Assembly (NCBI RefSeq): GCF_027244095.1
Contig: NC_069659.1
Location: 40,474,001-40,538,000 of the forward strand
DNA: 64,000 nt
Reading direction: 5' to 3'
From: Hemicordylus capensis
Taxonomy: Eukaryota; Chordata; Lepidosauria; Squamata; Cordylidae
Under the pieces are notes generated by a model. It ran no database searches. It was not told where the DNA came from and saw only the letters and a list, made by a program, of their open reading frames with translations. Position numbers and translations under genes: made by a program. Shown here one piece after another: positions 22,275 to 57,689 of the stretch. Each line of letters begins with the position of its first letter. Within the stretch, counting starts at the first letter, position 1.

Positions 22275-22620
22275 TCAGCCTATAGGTGATTGATTAAGTG
22301 CCGTGAAGTCAGTGTCAACTCTCCAGGACGATCTGTCTTCAACTTGGCCTTTAAGGTCTCTCAGTGGTGTGCTCAATGCTGTCATAATAAAGTCCATCCA
22401 CCTTGCTGCTGGTTGTCCTCTTCTTCTCTTTCCTTCAACTTTTTCCAGCATTATGGACTTCTCAAGGGAGTTGGCTCTTCACATAATGTGTCCAAAGTAT
22501 GATAGTTTGAGCCTGGTTGTTTGCGTCTCGAGTGTGCCTCTGGATCTGATTCATTTTCCATTTGTTTGTTTTCTGGGCTGTCCATGGTATCCTCAAAAGT
22601 TTTCTCCAGCACCAAAGGGG
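22275..22620 (-). mobile_element. LINE 3' fragment, RTE/Bov-B-like
   Basis: 'GTGCCGTGAAGTCAGTGTCA', 'GGTCTCTCAGTGGTGTGCTC', 'GCTGGTTGTCCTCTTCTTCT' and 'ATTATGGACTTCTCAAGGGA' form a block familiar from reptile genomes; its reverse strand encodes the end of a reverse-transcriptase ORF (K-V-E-G-K-R-R-like). The plus-strand open frames here are antisense shadows. The clade name is from memory. Confidence 0.5.
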
Positions 22621-24329
22621 GTGTCTGTGTGCAAAAAAAAATGGGGGGGGCAGCTTATCTTGCCCCCATCAGTCCTAAGTGCACACAGCATTCACCTATT
22701 AAAAATTATTTGTTTGTATAAAGAGTGGGGAGAGGCAGGCCTATCCTATCCCTCCACCACCGACCACAGATCTCTTGTAACGGAACTGGAATGCTCCATG
22801 CCAGGCCTGCTGTGGATCTGGAAAGCAGCCCAGATGCTGGAGAGAACTAGATGTTGTGCAATCAGCATGACCACATGGGTTCTTCCATTTTTTCAAAAGG
22901 GGGAATCAGTGGTAATGGCAACTGTGCAACCGCAGGTTATCTCCAGCATTGGAGCTGCCTTCCAGCTCCACAGCAGCCATGATGCAGTGTTCTGGCTCTA
23001 TTACAGTGCATAACATGTCAGCCGCTTAATTCAATGGGGCCCACTTCCTACTGCCAAATAATTATGCAAATTTGTGTTTGCTTATTTGTATAGCACCATC
23101 TATGTACAGTTGTCATGAGTCCTACCAGCAGGGAGTTCACTGGGATGAACAAGAGATTCTCAGTAGGCTGCCACCATCCACTTTATTTTAATGTGGGACA
23201 AACCACTCTTTCCACATAAGATTCCTGGGGGAGGTTAAAGTGGCAAAAACCCTCCCTAGAAGGCCTGAGCAGTCCTAGGCCTCTAAAGGCATCTGACTAA
23301 GGCAGACTCAAAATGAAGAGTAGCACACTTCACCAACAAAGGTTTATTATTACATTAACAGAAAAATAAGTGTATGCAATAAGAACAATGGTCTCTTCAT
23401 AAAGTAGATTGTAAGAGTTTTACTAATCAGGCGACTCAGATGCAAGTGATACAATAAAGGAAAATAACTTCCCTCATGCATCTAACTGAATTGGCCCATA
23501 TTTTTCTACTACTCACTGGCAGGGGCCTTCCCACTGTTTCCAGCCTCCCAATTCTCCAGCAGCTACTCAGCCCGCTGCTTTCTCAGGGCACTCTTGGAAC
23601 AGACTCAACAAAGAACAAAGCTTTCTCTTTTTCTGATGATGGCTTGTGTGTAGATCCTGTCCTCTGGATTGGTTCTTCTGTTTTTATTTCCCCAGGCTTT
23701 TCCCCTTATTAGGAAAGGCCCACCCTCCCAGCAGTTGCTCTAAGTGTGGCCTAGTACTCCCCTAAAGCCTTGCCATCACTATGGCAGTATATAGAGCTTT
23801 GCAAAGAAGAGAAAGACAGGTCCCTGCCACAAGGATCTCACAATTTATGTATCATAGGATTACATATGTTCATCAGATTGCAGCTTTAGTTTGAGCTACG
23901 CCACACATGCATGTTAATCACATTATGGGTGGAGTTGTGACGTGGGTCTTTAGGAGTCACGATGACGAGTGAGTCACGGCGCCACACACAGAATTGTTAA
24001 TCATGGCTCAAGTAATGCAGCTTGTGGAACCCAGCTGTCAGTTTGTGAAAGATTCCACCAGGCTTGTGAAAAAAATGCACAAAGATGGATAGCAAAGAAT
24101 GTTGCAAGACTGCCTTGGCAACAGCAGTGCTTTGTAGTAATCTGATTTATTGGTTTCTTCTAATCCATAGTGCAATCAACGATCAAATTGTGAATGGCTG
24201 AATGCACCAGGAAGACTTAATATCACACACATGGTGGCATAAAGAAACATTGTGGGTGTTCTGGCTTAATAATTCACCTAAATAACTATATGTCTTCTTT
24301 TACTACTTACTGCTACTGTTATGAATGTG
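22621..24329. other. Unassigned DNA
   Basis: No host exon or clear repeat recognised in either strand. Confidence 0.4.
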
Positions 24330-24600
24330 AATACACTGCTTTTCACACAACAAACGTTTTCAAAGTGGTTTACAAAGCAAAATAAATAAGCAATTAATAA
24401 GGTTGTTCCCTGTCCTAAAAGGGCTCACAATAAAAAAACAAACACAGCATAGACCCCAGTAACAACCACTGGAGGGATGTTGTGCTGGGGTTGGATAGGG
24501 AGGGACAGTTGCTCTCCCCCTGCTAAACATAAGGTAATCATCACTTTAAAAGGTGCCTCTTTGCTCATTTAGTGGGATAAAAACCATGCTCTAAAGAAGG
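24330..24600 (-). mobile_element. LINE 3'-tail family T, copy
   Basis: 'CACTGCTTTTCACACAACAA', 'AAAAGGGCTCACAAT', 'CACTGGAGGGATGTTGTGCT' and 'GCTCTCCCCCTGCTAAAC' follow the family order in reverse. Confidence 0.7.
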
Positions 24601-24748
24601 GAAAGTTCATCATTTTGTGACTGCTGCATTAAACATATCCTTCCTGATCCTTGCCTGAGAAGTTGTCTTTGCTCTTGGCATGCACGACTGTATTGCTACA
24701 GGTGCATGGCCAGCCTACCCACTAGGCATACTAGGCAGTTGCCCAAGA

Positions 24749-24883
24749 CAGGGGTTCTCAACATTGGGTCCCCAGAGGTTATTGGACTTCAACTCCCATA
24801 ATCCCCAACAAAGGCCACTGGGGCAGGGGATTATGGGAGCTGAAGTCCAATAACATCTGGGGACCCAACGTTGAGAACCCCTG
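24749..24883. mobile_element. Palindromic hAT MITE (family P)
   Basis: 135 bp with inverted ends 'CAGGGGTTCTCAAC' and 'GTTGAGAACCCCTG', and nearly full internal symmetry around 'GGACTTCAACTCCCATAATC'. Flanks GCCCAAGA and GCCTAAGA match at 7 of 8 bases. Confidence 0.85.
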
Positions 24884-25245
24884 GCCTAAGACACTAAGTG
24901 GGGAGGGGCCCCAACGGCCAGGGTCACATGCAGCTCCATGAGCCCCGAGTCCATTGGGGTATGAGCATTTGCCAACCGCTCCACCACCAACAGCCGCAGC
25001 AACAATGAAGATGAGGAGAGCATTCAGCAGGGGTGGAGGGAACTGCCACCTGTCCCCTTTGCCCATGTGGGCACCCTCACCTCTGTGGGTGGGCACTTCC
25101 TATGTGAGTGAGCAGGTGAATTTGCAGGCAGGCGCTCCCCATCCCCATTGCCTGCCCACTAATTTGCTCTCCTTGCTGGCTGCCTCCCCTGCTACTGTTG
25201 TGGTACATTACAATGGGCAGTCAGCCCGCCATGGCATGTTATAAT

Positions 25246-26297
25246 TATCCTGTTCTACACTGAGGTGATGGTCTGGAGACAAGAGAAGACATTCAGGAGA
25301 AAACATGAGGCATAGTCCATGGGAGCCGTGTGTCAGAAGCCAGGAGTCAGTACAAAGGAGCCCACTGGGGCAATCCAAGAGCATGGTCAAGGGAAGCCCA
25401 GGGTCAGAAGCTAGGAGTCTAAATGAAGCAGCACAGAGGAGCATGGTCAAGAAAAGCCAAGGATCAGGAACCAGGAGTCAAGATAACTAGAAATAGCAGA
25501 CAGGTGCTTTGGCGACAATGTTGCTTCAGTAACTGCTTACTGCTGACTGAACCTTTATATAGGCCACCTTTGGATGTCGTTTAGAACCACGGGTTCAGTG
25601 AACCTGCAGTTCTCTCACTCATTCCCCAGATGAGCCCGAGCTGGGGTCTTAGAGCCGGCAAGGGGGCGGGAACTGGATGCGCAGGCGTCCCAAGACCCAT
25701 GAAGGAAAGCCGCGCCAGCCAATGGAGCGTAAGCTGTGGGAGGAGCTTCCTCCCTTAACCCCGGTTTGGACGAGTTGCCCAAACTAGACGACATGGTCCA
25801 GCCTCGGTTAGGGATGTGGACCTTCCTTACAACCGAGGGTTCAATTGGAGGCTGGGGTCATGGCTCCAATGTCACAGGGGGTGGGTTTGCCTCAGTTTTC
25901 CCATGACATCTGAAGGCGGCCATAGCCTAGCTGCTGGTTACAGTCTGTAGCCCTGCCCCCTCTTCCAGAGACTGTGGCTGTTTAAAGGGGCCAATCTCTA
26001 TTCATTAACCCAGGCTCCTTCAGCCCCTGGAGGAGGGTCAGGATTGTCCTCCGAGTCAGAGGATATGGGCAATGGAGTATCCTCAGGGATACAAGTGTCT
26101 CTTTTGTTTCCTCATCCTCAGAGATTTCCTCACTCTGTCCCCATGTGGTTAGTGACAGACATGGTTTCCAGAGGGGAGCCTTGGGGCTGGATTGTGCACA
26201 TGTCTCCAGGGTCCTCAGAGTCCAGAGTGATGCCTCCTCCTCTGAGCTCTCACTGTCCACCTCTGCATGGGGTGGTGATGGGTTTGGGTACATGACA
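25246..26297 (-). mobile_element. LTR-like block (possible fossil solo LTR)
   Basis: Flanked by ATAAT on both sides (25241-25245 and 26298-26302). Read on the minus strand it starts TGTCATGTACCC, has a TATA box (CCTATATAAAGG near 25560) and then a stretch with a direct repeat based on 'TTGACCATGCTC'. These are LTR habits, but the other end is not a canonical CA, so the assignment is tentative. It lies inside the hAT-type element. Confidence 0.4.
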
Positions 26298-26505
26298 ATA
26301 ATGATGTAAACACATCATGAAATAATGATGTAACCACGTCATGGCAGGCCAGCTGCCCCGGCAGTGGCGGCAGTGGTGAGCGGAGGCAAAGCTGCGAGAA
26401 GAGCAAGGGGGTGGCCAGCACAGGTGAAGGGGGTGGGGGGCACCCAAACCAGGCTTTGCCTAGGGTGCCACTACCAGAAATCCTAGGGTGGGTCCTGTAT
26501 GGGTA

Positions 26506-27180
26506 GAAAATGTCAGGTGCAAAAGGTAGCTGGGTTTGTAGAGCTAAGCACATGATTTGCCAGGGCCTATTGTTGGTCTGGGACCAACAGCACCATATTG
26601 AAGATAAGCAGATGGACCTGATCAGCAATATGGAGAGGAGAAAACTGGGGGACCATAAGAGCAGGATATATCAATAGTACATTTCTTTATTTTTTAAAAA
26701 AGAGAGAGAGACTTGCATGTGTGAGTGGGCCACCAGAAAACTATATCACCACAGATAAAACTGAACCATAGACAAAAATGTCATATTGCCTCTAGCCTAT
26801 TTCCACGAGAACCCTGTTCAGACATTATGTTGCACCTGCATTCAGATATCTGTACACATATGCATGATGTGAATGACTGTTCCTGTGTTCATTTTAAAGT
26901 GAACCTGGCTCCAGGGCCCTGAAATGCATAGTAAATACAAGAAGCGTATGTACTGCTGTACCTGCATTCAGGATAACGTGTGCGTGCAGATCTGTATGGT
27001 GTATACTGTGCACCCAGTCTACACGGCACGGCACTGAAAAGAACGCGTGAATAGGGCTTGTTCAACGTAGGCACAAAATGTGCCTAGCTGCACGTTAGAA
27101 TAAACCTGGTGTAATGCAGATCCACTCAGAGAAAAATCCTGGCTAAGGCCAGCGGGATTTCAGGATGACTTCATGATAAG
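26506..27180. other. Unassigned DNA upstream of MEDAG
   Basis: No gene or clear repeat recognised; includes a purine run (AG)n near 26700. Confidence 0.4.
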
Positions 27181-27443
27181 GATCGAAGCCAAAAGCAGAG
27201 AGTCTGAGCCGGGGGTTGTGATTTCGGAGACGAGGAAGAACAAGCGCTCCTTTTGTGCAGGGCGGAGGAGGCCACTGAAAGGCGATCGACGGTCACAGAC
27301 GGGAGGCTCGCTGCTCAGCTGCTGCTGCTGGAGTTTGTTTGCAGGTCAACCCCATCATCCGCTCGCTCCGGCCCCGCACCAGCTCCGGAAAGTTCTGCGG
27401 GCTTTGCCTGCCGCGGCGGCGGGGCGGCTGCGCGAGGCGAGGC

Positions 27444-27449
27444 TATAAA
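27444..27449 (+). promoter_or_regulatory. TATA box of MEDAG
   Basis: TATAAA in the context GAGGCTATAAAGGCGGAG lies 120 bases before the start codon. Transcription would start near 27475, giving a 5' UTR of about 90 bases. Confidence 0.65.
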
Positions 27450-27479
27450 GGCGGAGAGGCGGAGCTCCGCGTCTTCTGA

Positions 27480-51492
<24,013 letters not shown>

Positions 51493-53350
51493 ACAAACAC
51501 AGTCATTGGGTGTTCATAAATGGAAGAGAGATGCATTGGGAAAGGCATTCCTGCGCCAGAGGAACCATCCTTACTGAAGAATACAGACTTGCCAAAAGGA
51601 AGTTTTTTCCTTCTCTCTTTTTTGCATCTTGCCCAAAATAGCAGGCGATGTTTGAATTCCAACTCTTTTCTTGATTCAAGAAGTCTTTTCTGATTCTTGA
51701 ATTGGTACTCCCAGTTGTTCAGCATTTAGCGTGATTTGCATAGAGATTTCTTGTGATCCCTATCCCTCTTAAGTATATATCAGGAGTGATTTAAATAATT
51801 TTAAGTATAGATTCTTAGAATGGTTTTAAATAAAATTCCTGGGTTTTAAAAGGAGTCATTGAAATGATGAGCAACAGTTGATTTTAATCATTTTCCAGCA
51901 TTATTTCTAATGCCAAGTCTAAAGGAATTTAAAATTGCTTTTAATGCTCATAAAGTGTAGATTAAATAGTTAAGCTATACCTGCTATAGTTTAAGTGGCC
52001 ATGATGACTCTTGCAAGAACTGGAAGAGGCACTACTTCAACCCAAGGGCTTCTCAATGATATTCAGAAGTCAGCTTTGTAGCCCAGGTTTGTAGCCATTG
52101 TCTGACCTGGAAAAATTTTAGTGTGTGCCCACTAAACTACAACTTGACTGGAATTCAGAATGTTCTAAATTCAATTCCATTGCAATGTTCCTCTGTCTCC
52201 CCAGTCAAAATAGCATCTCCGCTACATCTTCCTAGAGGCCAAAAAAGCTCCCTTGATCTAATTCATAAGTTGTTCACTGATTTTTATCAAAGCACTGGGA
52301 GTCTGCTGGGAGGAGCTTTGAATCTGTTTTCTTGCATTGTCACTTTCTTGCATTCTGATCAGTGAGAAAGTCATTGAAGTCTTGATACTTGAAATCATGC
52401 TTCAGTGAAAACATGCCATCCACCCCTGCTGATGCAATCCGATTTGTTCTGATGCTGAACTTCAGTAATATGCAAATCATGGTAGATCTTAAATTTTAGG
52501 TGTGTTTTGAAAAATGCCTTATGAGTGCCTAGGGATAAATAGCAATAAATAGTAAAATAAGCCAACTGAACTGCTCTATGGAGCAAGCTTTAATGTAGAG
52601 TGCTGCACATTCCATTTGCTGCTAACAGTTAGTGAAGATTTTATTTAGATGTAACTCTGCATTTGTATATGGTCTTTTTTTAAAAAAAAAAATGATGTTG
52701 CAAGTCATGGGACTATTTTTATATCTCCTGGTTTTTTTAGTTTGTTGTTAATCGGACATTAAGGTATACATGGTTACCTCTGGAACTTCATAAATTGCAA
52801 AAAATGTTACAATTACTTTTGTTCCAGCTTCCATGTCAGTGGCAAAAGTCATGTACGCCTACAGGCGTGTTGGGGGAGAGAAGGTTTTTGATGGGGAAAT
52901 GTGTTACTTTGTTGGCCACCTCACATATATGGCTACATGGATGGCCCCTTTCAAGCAGGGTACACAAGGCCACATCAACCATCTGTAACCTTCAGTTTGA
53001 ATACAATGAAATTCATGATGTCTGTGTGTGAGGTACATGGATAGAAATGGGCAGAACTGTGTGGTTCTTATATAACTGCCCCATTCAGTATGGTATAGGG
53101 CTACAGCTAGGGTGGCCTTTTGTCTACCTAGCTGAGAGAATCCCCAACTTTCTCTTTTACTTGCAGACTTCGACACTCAACCGTGTGAGAGTACAATCAA
53201 CCATGTACTCTCATCTTGCAAATGATGAGTGGATAACATAACAAATATTGTTTTCTATAGTAAATATTTTATCTTCTCTGCTTTAATGGTATTTGAACAT
53301 CATTTTCTGTTTTGCCAAAATATTTCTCTAACCTGGAGATGTTGGCCATG

Positions 53351-53356
53351 AATAAA
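53351..53356 (+). terminator. MEDAG: Poly(A) signal, proximal of two distal sites
   Basis: AATAAA followed within 30 bases by the GT-rich 'TTGGTGTGTAACAG', a good downstream element. Confidence 0.5.
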
Positions 53357-53611
53357 ATACAAAATTCTTGGTGTGTAACAGTATTAAGCTTATGAACTGT
53401 AGAGGCCTCTTAAATAACAATCTTGGCCTTGCTTGCAGAACAGAATCCTATGTGACTGGAATGAATGAATGAATTCTGAAATATTGCTTAAAATGTGTTT
53501 GGCAGGATCATATTGAATGTCTGCATATCAAAGAATGTTTTATGTACTGCAAATCAAAGTCATTTTATGTAAACTTGATGTCCTGTTCAGTGCCTTGTTT
53601 GTTTTTTTTAC

Positions 53612-53617
53612 AATAAA
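53612..53617 (+). terminator. MEDAG: Poly(A) signal, most distal
   Basis: AATAAA in 'TTTTTACAATAAAGGGAG' followed by 'CAGCTGTCTTCACTCTTTCC'. Transposon remains resume about 1 kb further on. Confidence 0.5.
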
Positions 53618-53635
53618 GGGAGATTTTAAACAGCT

Positions 53636-54640
53636 GTCTTCACTCTTTCCAAGGTATTTTGATGCAAGAAGCAGGATTCATGCATAATAATTTGCTCCAA
53701 TTCATACAGTAGGAAATAGTGTAATGAACAAGGGTCACTGTTGGAAGCTGCAGATTTTTAAAATAGACAAAGGAAAGAATTTTTGAAACCATGGGCTGAG
53801 ATCTATAGAACTGTACAGCCACATGCCCAAAGGGCAATTTAGGGTTGTGTGTGTTGAATGGCGACCTTCCATGTCATATGGCAAACTGTTTTTTGAAACT
53901 AATGCACCATTCAAAAGCAGTTTCTAATGTGTGAGGAGGGAACCCTGCTGCAAAGGAAGGGGGGGGGATCAAATTGCACTAGGTGTACTCAAGACCTTGC
54001 ACATGCACACATTAGCTTTTGGAATCTCAACAATGGTACAGAAGTGACTTGACACAATCCTTTGTTTTTACAGCTAACTGCGATTCTTCTCTGTTACACT
54101 CAACTATTGAGTGCAGATCTGGCCTGAAAGTGTCTGGGCGTGTGCCAAGTTCAACTGCCTGGGAGAGCTTGAAGTGCCACTAAGTGCAAAGGAGGGATAG
54201 GTTTTACACAGTAGTGGCAAGCAAGGAGAGATGGCATGAGATAGAGCCCGCTGTCTGTGACACCATAATGGGTGCACATGTAGTACATGGATGTAGAAGA
54301 ACTGCCATAAGAAGCCTCCTTACCCAATTATAACCAGTGTGCTGCAGTCAAAATAAGTAGGTTCACTCACACAACCCTAAACAAGGTCAGAGGAACCACC
54401 AGACAGGATAGGAGAGCTGTGCGTGAGCCCAGTCCACAGTCATGTGAATGCAAAAAAGCAAGGTAGGAAGAGCGGGGAGTGATCATGTAGAGATGGGAGC
54501 TGGGTAGGATGGGCACACCCTACCCACATTCCATCCCCAACATTTTTTTTTTTAATTTTAAAAAATGTGTATGCTGCCTGACTCCAAAGGCTCTTGGCGG
54601 TTCACAAAAATAAGCACCACAAAAAAAGAAAAACAGTTAA
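53636..54640. other. Unassigned DNA downstream of MEDAG
   Basis: No gene recognised. The end (54560-54640) begins to look like a LINE/SINE tail. Confidence 0.4.
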
Positions 54641-54644
54641 AACA

Positions 54645-56145
54645 ATTTAAAACATTCAAAGATTATGAAAGGCCTGGCTTAAAATAATTTGTCTTAAAGG
54701 TACTTCTAAGATGTTAAGCCATGAACATCTATAGGGAGCGCATTCCATCACCCAGGAGTGACTACAGAGGCCTGTTCCTGAGTCACCACCAGATGAGCAG
54801 GCGACAAACGGTCTCTCAGTGACCTTAATGTGCAGTGGGGATCATGCAGAAGAAGGTGACACGGTAACCCAGTCCGAAGCCATTTAGGGCTTTAAAGATA
54901 ATTACCAGCACTTTGTATTTTGCCTGGAAACCTGTTGGCAGCCAATGCAATTATTTTAAAACAGGCATAATATGGTCTCTCCAAGAAATCCTAGATAAGA
55001 ACAGCCCTGCTGGATCAGGCCCAAGGCCCATCTAGTCCAGCATCCTGTTTTGCACAGTGGCCCAACAGATGCTGCTGGAAGCCACAGACAGGAGTTGAGG
55101 GCATGCCCTCTCTCCTGCCATTACTCCCCTGCAAGTGGTACTCAGAGGCATCCTGCCTTTGAGGCTGGAGGTGGCTCACAGCCCTCCGACTAGTAGCCAT
55201 TGATAGACCTCTCCTCCATGAAGTCATCCAAACCCCTCTTAAAGCCATCCAGGTTGTTGGCTGTCACCACATCCTGTGGCAGAGAGTTCCACAAGTGGAT
55301 CACGCATTGTGTGAAAAAGTACTTCCGTTTGTTGGTCCTGGACCTCCTGATAATCAATTTCATGGAGTGACCCCTGGTTCTAGTGTTGTGTGAGAGGGAA
55401 AAGAATTTCTCTCTCTCCCCTTTCTCCACACCATGCATGATTTTATAGACCTCTATCATGTCTCCCTGCAGTCGTCTTTTTTCTAAACTAAAAAGCCCCA
55501 GGTGTTGTAGTCTTGCCTCATAAGAAAGGTGCTCTCGGCCCCTGATCATCTTGGTTGCCCTATTCTGTACCTTCTCCAGTTCAACAATGTCCTTTTTAAG
55601 ATGTGGTGACAAGAATTGTACGCAGTACTCCAAGTGTGGTCGCACCATAGTTTTGTATAAGGGCATTATAATATTAGCCATTTTATTTTCAATCCCCTTC
55701 CTAATGATCCCTAGCATGGAATTGGCCTTTTTAACAGCTGCCGCACATTGAGTCGACACTTTCAAGGAGCTGTCCACCACGACCCCAATATTCCTCTCCT
55801 GGTCCGTCACCGACAGCTCGGATCCCATCAGCATATACTTGAAGTTGGGGTTTTTCATCCCAATGTGCATCACTTTACACTTGCTAACATTGAACCACGT
55901 TTGCCATTTTGTCGCCCACTCTCCCCGTATGGAGAGATCCTTTTGGAGCTGCTCACAATCCATTTTGGATTTCACTATCAGCGAGATACCAATCTAGCTG
56001 TTGCATTCTTGACCAACTGAAGTTTCTGAACTACATACAAAGGCAGCCCCATGTAGAGCATATTGCAGTAGTCAAGCCTCGGTTACCAGAGTTCAGCCCA
56101 GTTCTGAGATCATTATCTTCCATTTTACTGAGGGTGGATGAAAAG
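54645..56145 (-). mobile_element. L2-like LINE split by a CR1 insertion
   Basis: Right of the insert: 'TAGCTGTTGCATTCTTGACC', 'AACTGAAGTTTCTGAACTAC', 'GGCAGCCCCATGTAGAGC'. Left of it: 'TTTAGGGCTTTAAAGATAAT', 'GCACTTTGTATTTTGCCTGG', 'GGCATAATATGGTCTCTCC'. The two parts are contiguous in related copies (compare 46300-46680). Confidence 0.7.
54997..55980 (-). mobile_element. CR1-like LINE with a 261-codon open frame
   Basis: Minus-strand frame 55975-55190 is uninterrupted and covers the C-terminal part of the reverse transcriptase: 'ATKWQTWFNVSKCKVMHIGM', 'LGIIRKGIENKM', 'MVRPHLEYCVQFLSPHLKKD', '[20 protein letters not shown]', 'LGLFSLEKRRLQGDMIEVYK', 'FFTQCVIHLWNSLPQDVV' and 'MEERSINGY' at the stop. 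The F-x-D-D box and all upstream domains are lost by 5' truncation. It is the youngest-looking CR1 in the window. Confidence 0.9.
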
Positions 56146-56259
56146 CAGACCTATCTGGCTGCCAGCTTTCACACATTCACTCTTCCGTCGTCCTGCCTTT
56201 TTGAGATCATGTGACTGCAGATTGGGAGCACATACAGCTCCCCTCCCCTCTTTGGGGTC

Positions 56260-56660
56260 ATGTCAGGGGTGTAACTATAATAGGGCAAGGGGAGACAGTT
56301 GTCTGGGGGCCCACTGCCATGGGGGACCCCCAGGGGCAAGTCACATGACTGACTCCCCCAGCCACGCACCCGCCCAGGCTTCCTTCAGTTGTATTCATCC
56401 TCCCAAACTGATGTGAGTGTTAAGACCTGAAGCTACCAGAACAGCTTGTCTTTCTCTAGTACCATTAAATGACTTGCATCGTTCACAATTTACAAAACCT
56501 TAAAAAAAATAATTTAGGATGATGATATCTATCTGTCTGTCTATCTATGCTTTTTGTTGCCACTATTTAGCCTCATTTAAGATTTCTTTGCTTCATGAGC
56601 TGAGCTTCAGTGAGGGGGGGCCCATTTTAAAATCTTGTCTCTGGGCCCACGCCAAATCAA
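56260..56660. mobile_element. Possible short DNA element
   Basis: 'CAGGGGTGTAACTATAATAG' at 56264 is like the ends at 33525 and 50789; 'GTCTCTGGGCCCACGCC' near 56637 may be remains of its partner. (TATC)n at 56525-56550. Confidence 0.4.
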
Positions 56661-57689
56661 TTTAAGGGCAATCTTACTATAGTCTAAGCATATGTCATCC
56701 AATGTGTCTTTGCTCATGGCAAGCTGTGATATGGAAGTAAGGAGAGAAGGCTTCTGTCTGACCCAAATGGATTACAACTGAGTTGCTGAAATATCCTGCA
56801 TAAATTAAAATTCCTTGAGACCCATTCTCTTCTTGGAACAGTGGAGTTCTTGATCCTATAACTTCCACAAAGGCAGTATTTTGCACTTCATCAGAGAAGA
56901 TGCTGATGCGCTGTCATTTTCATAAATTTATTTGCTATGATTTATTTGGATAGCAGTAACATGCTGAACTGTTTTAGCAGCTGAAGCTCTGTGACACCAA
57001 TAGCAAAATTTAAGTATGATTCAGTTCTGCTTGCAAGATGTCAAAAGCACAGCTTGTATCTATCATACTGGGTGACAAAACCTGACAAATCTTAATACTG
57101 CAGAGAGATTAATGGAATGACTGGTCAAATCCATTATGTAACCAAGTACAACGTCCTGTTATACAGCAATCTGATACTGTGTACCTTTTTAAAAAAACAT
57201 GTTTTTACTATGGTGCAATGGAATACCGTACCAGCTGAATGGCCTCTTCAAAAGGATTACTCAGATATTAATCATGCTTTCTGACCAAGTGCCTAGAATG
57301 TTCCATTCCACTGTTCTATTCCATTACTGCTGCTTGTGCCACAAACACTTCTTCATGGTTACAAATGCATGATTCATATTGCATAACAAAAAGCATCTTT
57401 TAATTCTGTTTCTAATAATCTTGTGTAAACCACCTTGGGACTGAATAATGGAAAGGCAGAGTATAGTGTTTAAGGGTGGGGGAGAGCTTTAAAATAGAAA
57501 ACAAGCAGCTTGCACCTAGTGTTAGTGTGTGTAAATTTATTTATGCTATTTTTAATCACATTTTACACTGCCCCAAACTTCCATCTCTGGGTGGTTCACA
57601 ACTCATACATTCAAAAATCAAGGGCTCTCCTTGCAAGTATGAATCTCTTTGCACTCATGTATGCAAATATGGGGATTCAGACTTGCTCA
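56661..57689. other. Unassigned DNA
   Basis: No gene recognised. 56700-56890 is similar over part of its length to 60060-60200 ('CTGATGCTG', 'GAGAAG.. CTTCTGTCTGA', 'AAAAGGATTACAACTGAG'), an unnamed repeat. Confidence 0.4.

Larger units (their letters stand above)
24699..26497. mobile_element. hAT-type element holding two later insertions
   Basis: Left end 'CAGGTGCATGGCCAGCC' and right end 'TAGGGTGGGTCCTG' resemble the ends of 17489-17868. Flanks TATTGCTA (24691-24698) and TATGGGTA (26498-26505) agree at 6 of 8 bases. It has received a palindromic hAT element (24749-24883) and an LTR-like block (25246-26297). Confidence 0.55.
51493..53635 (+). other. MEDAG: MEDAG 3' UTR
   Basis: About 2.1 kb free of recognisable transposons, AT-rich, with three AATAAA signals at 51829-51834, 53351-53356 and 53612-53617. 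Open frames in it (e.g. 51303-51725 minus) have no motif. The lack of repeats compared with all flanks supports its being a conserved exon. Confidence 0.65.

Noticed and set aside
22303-23013. 236-codon plus-strand frame
   Set aside because: Its first third is antisense to a LINE 3' region; the rest has no motif and no supporting signals.
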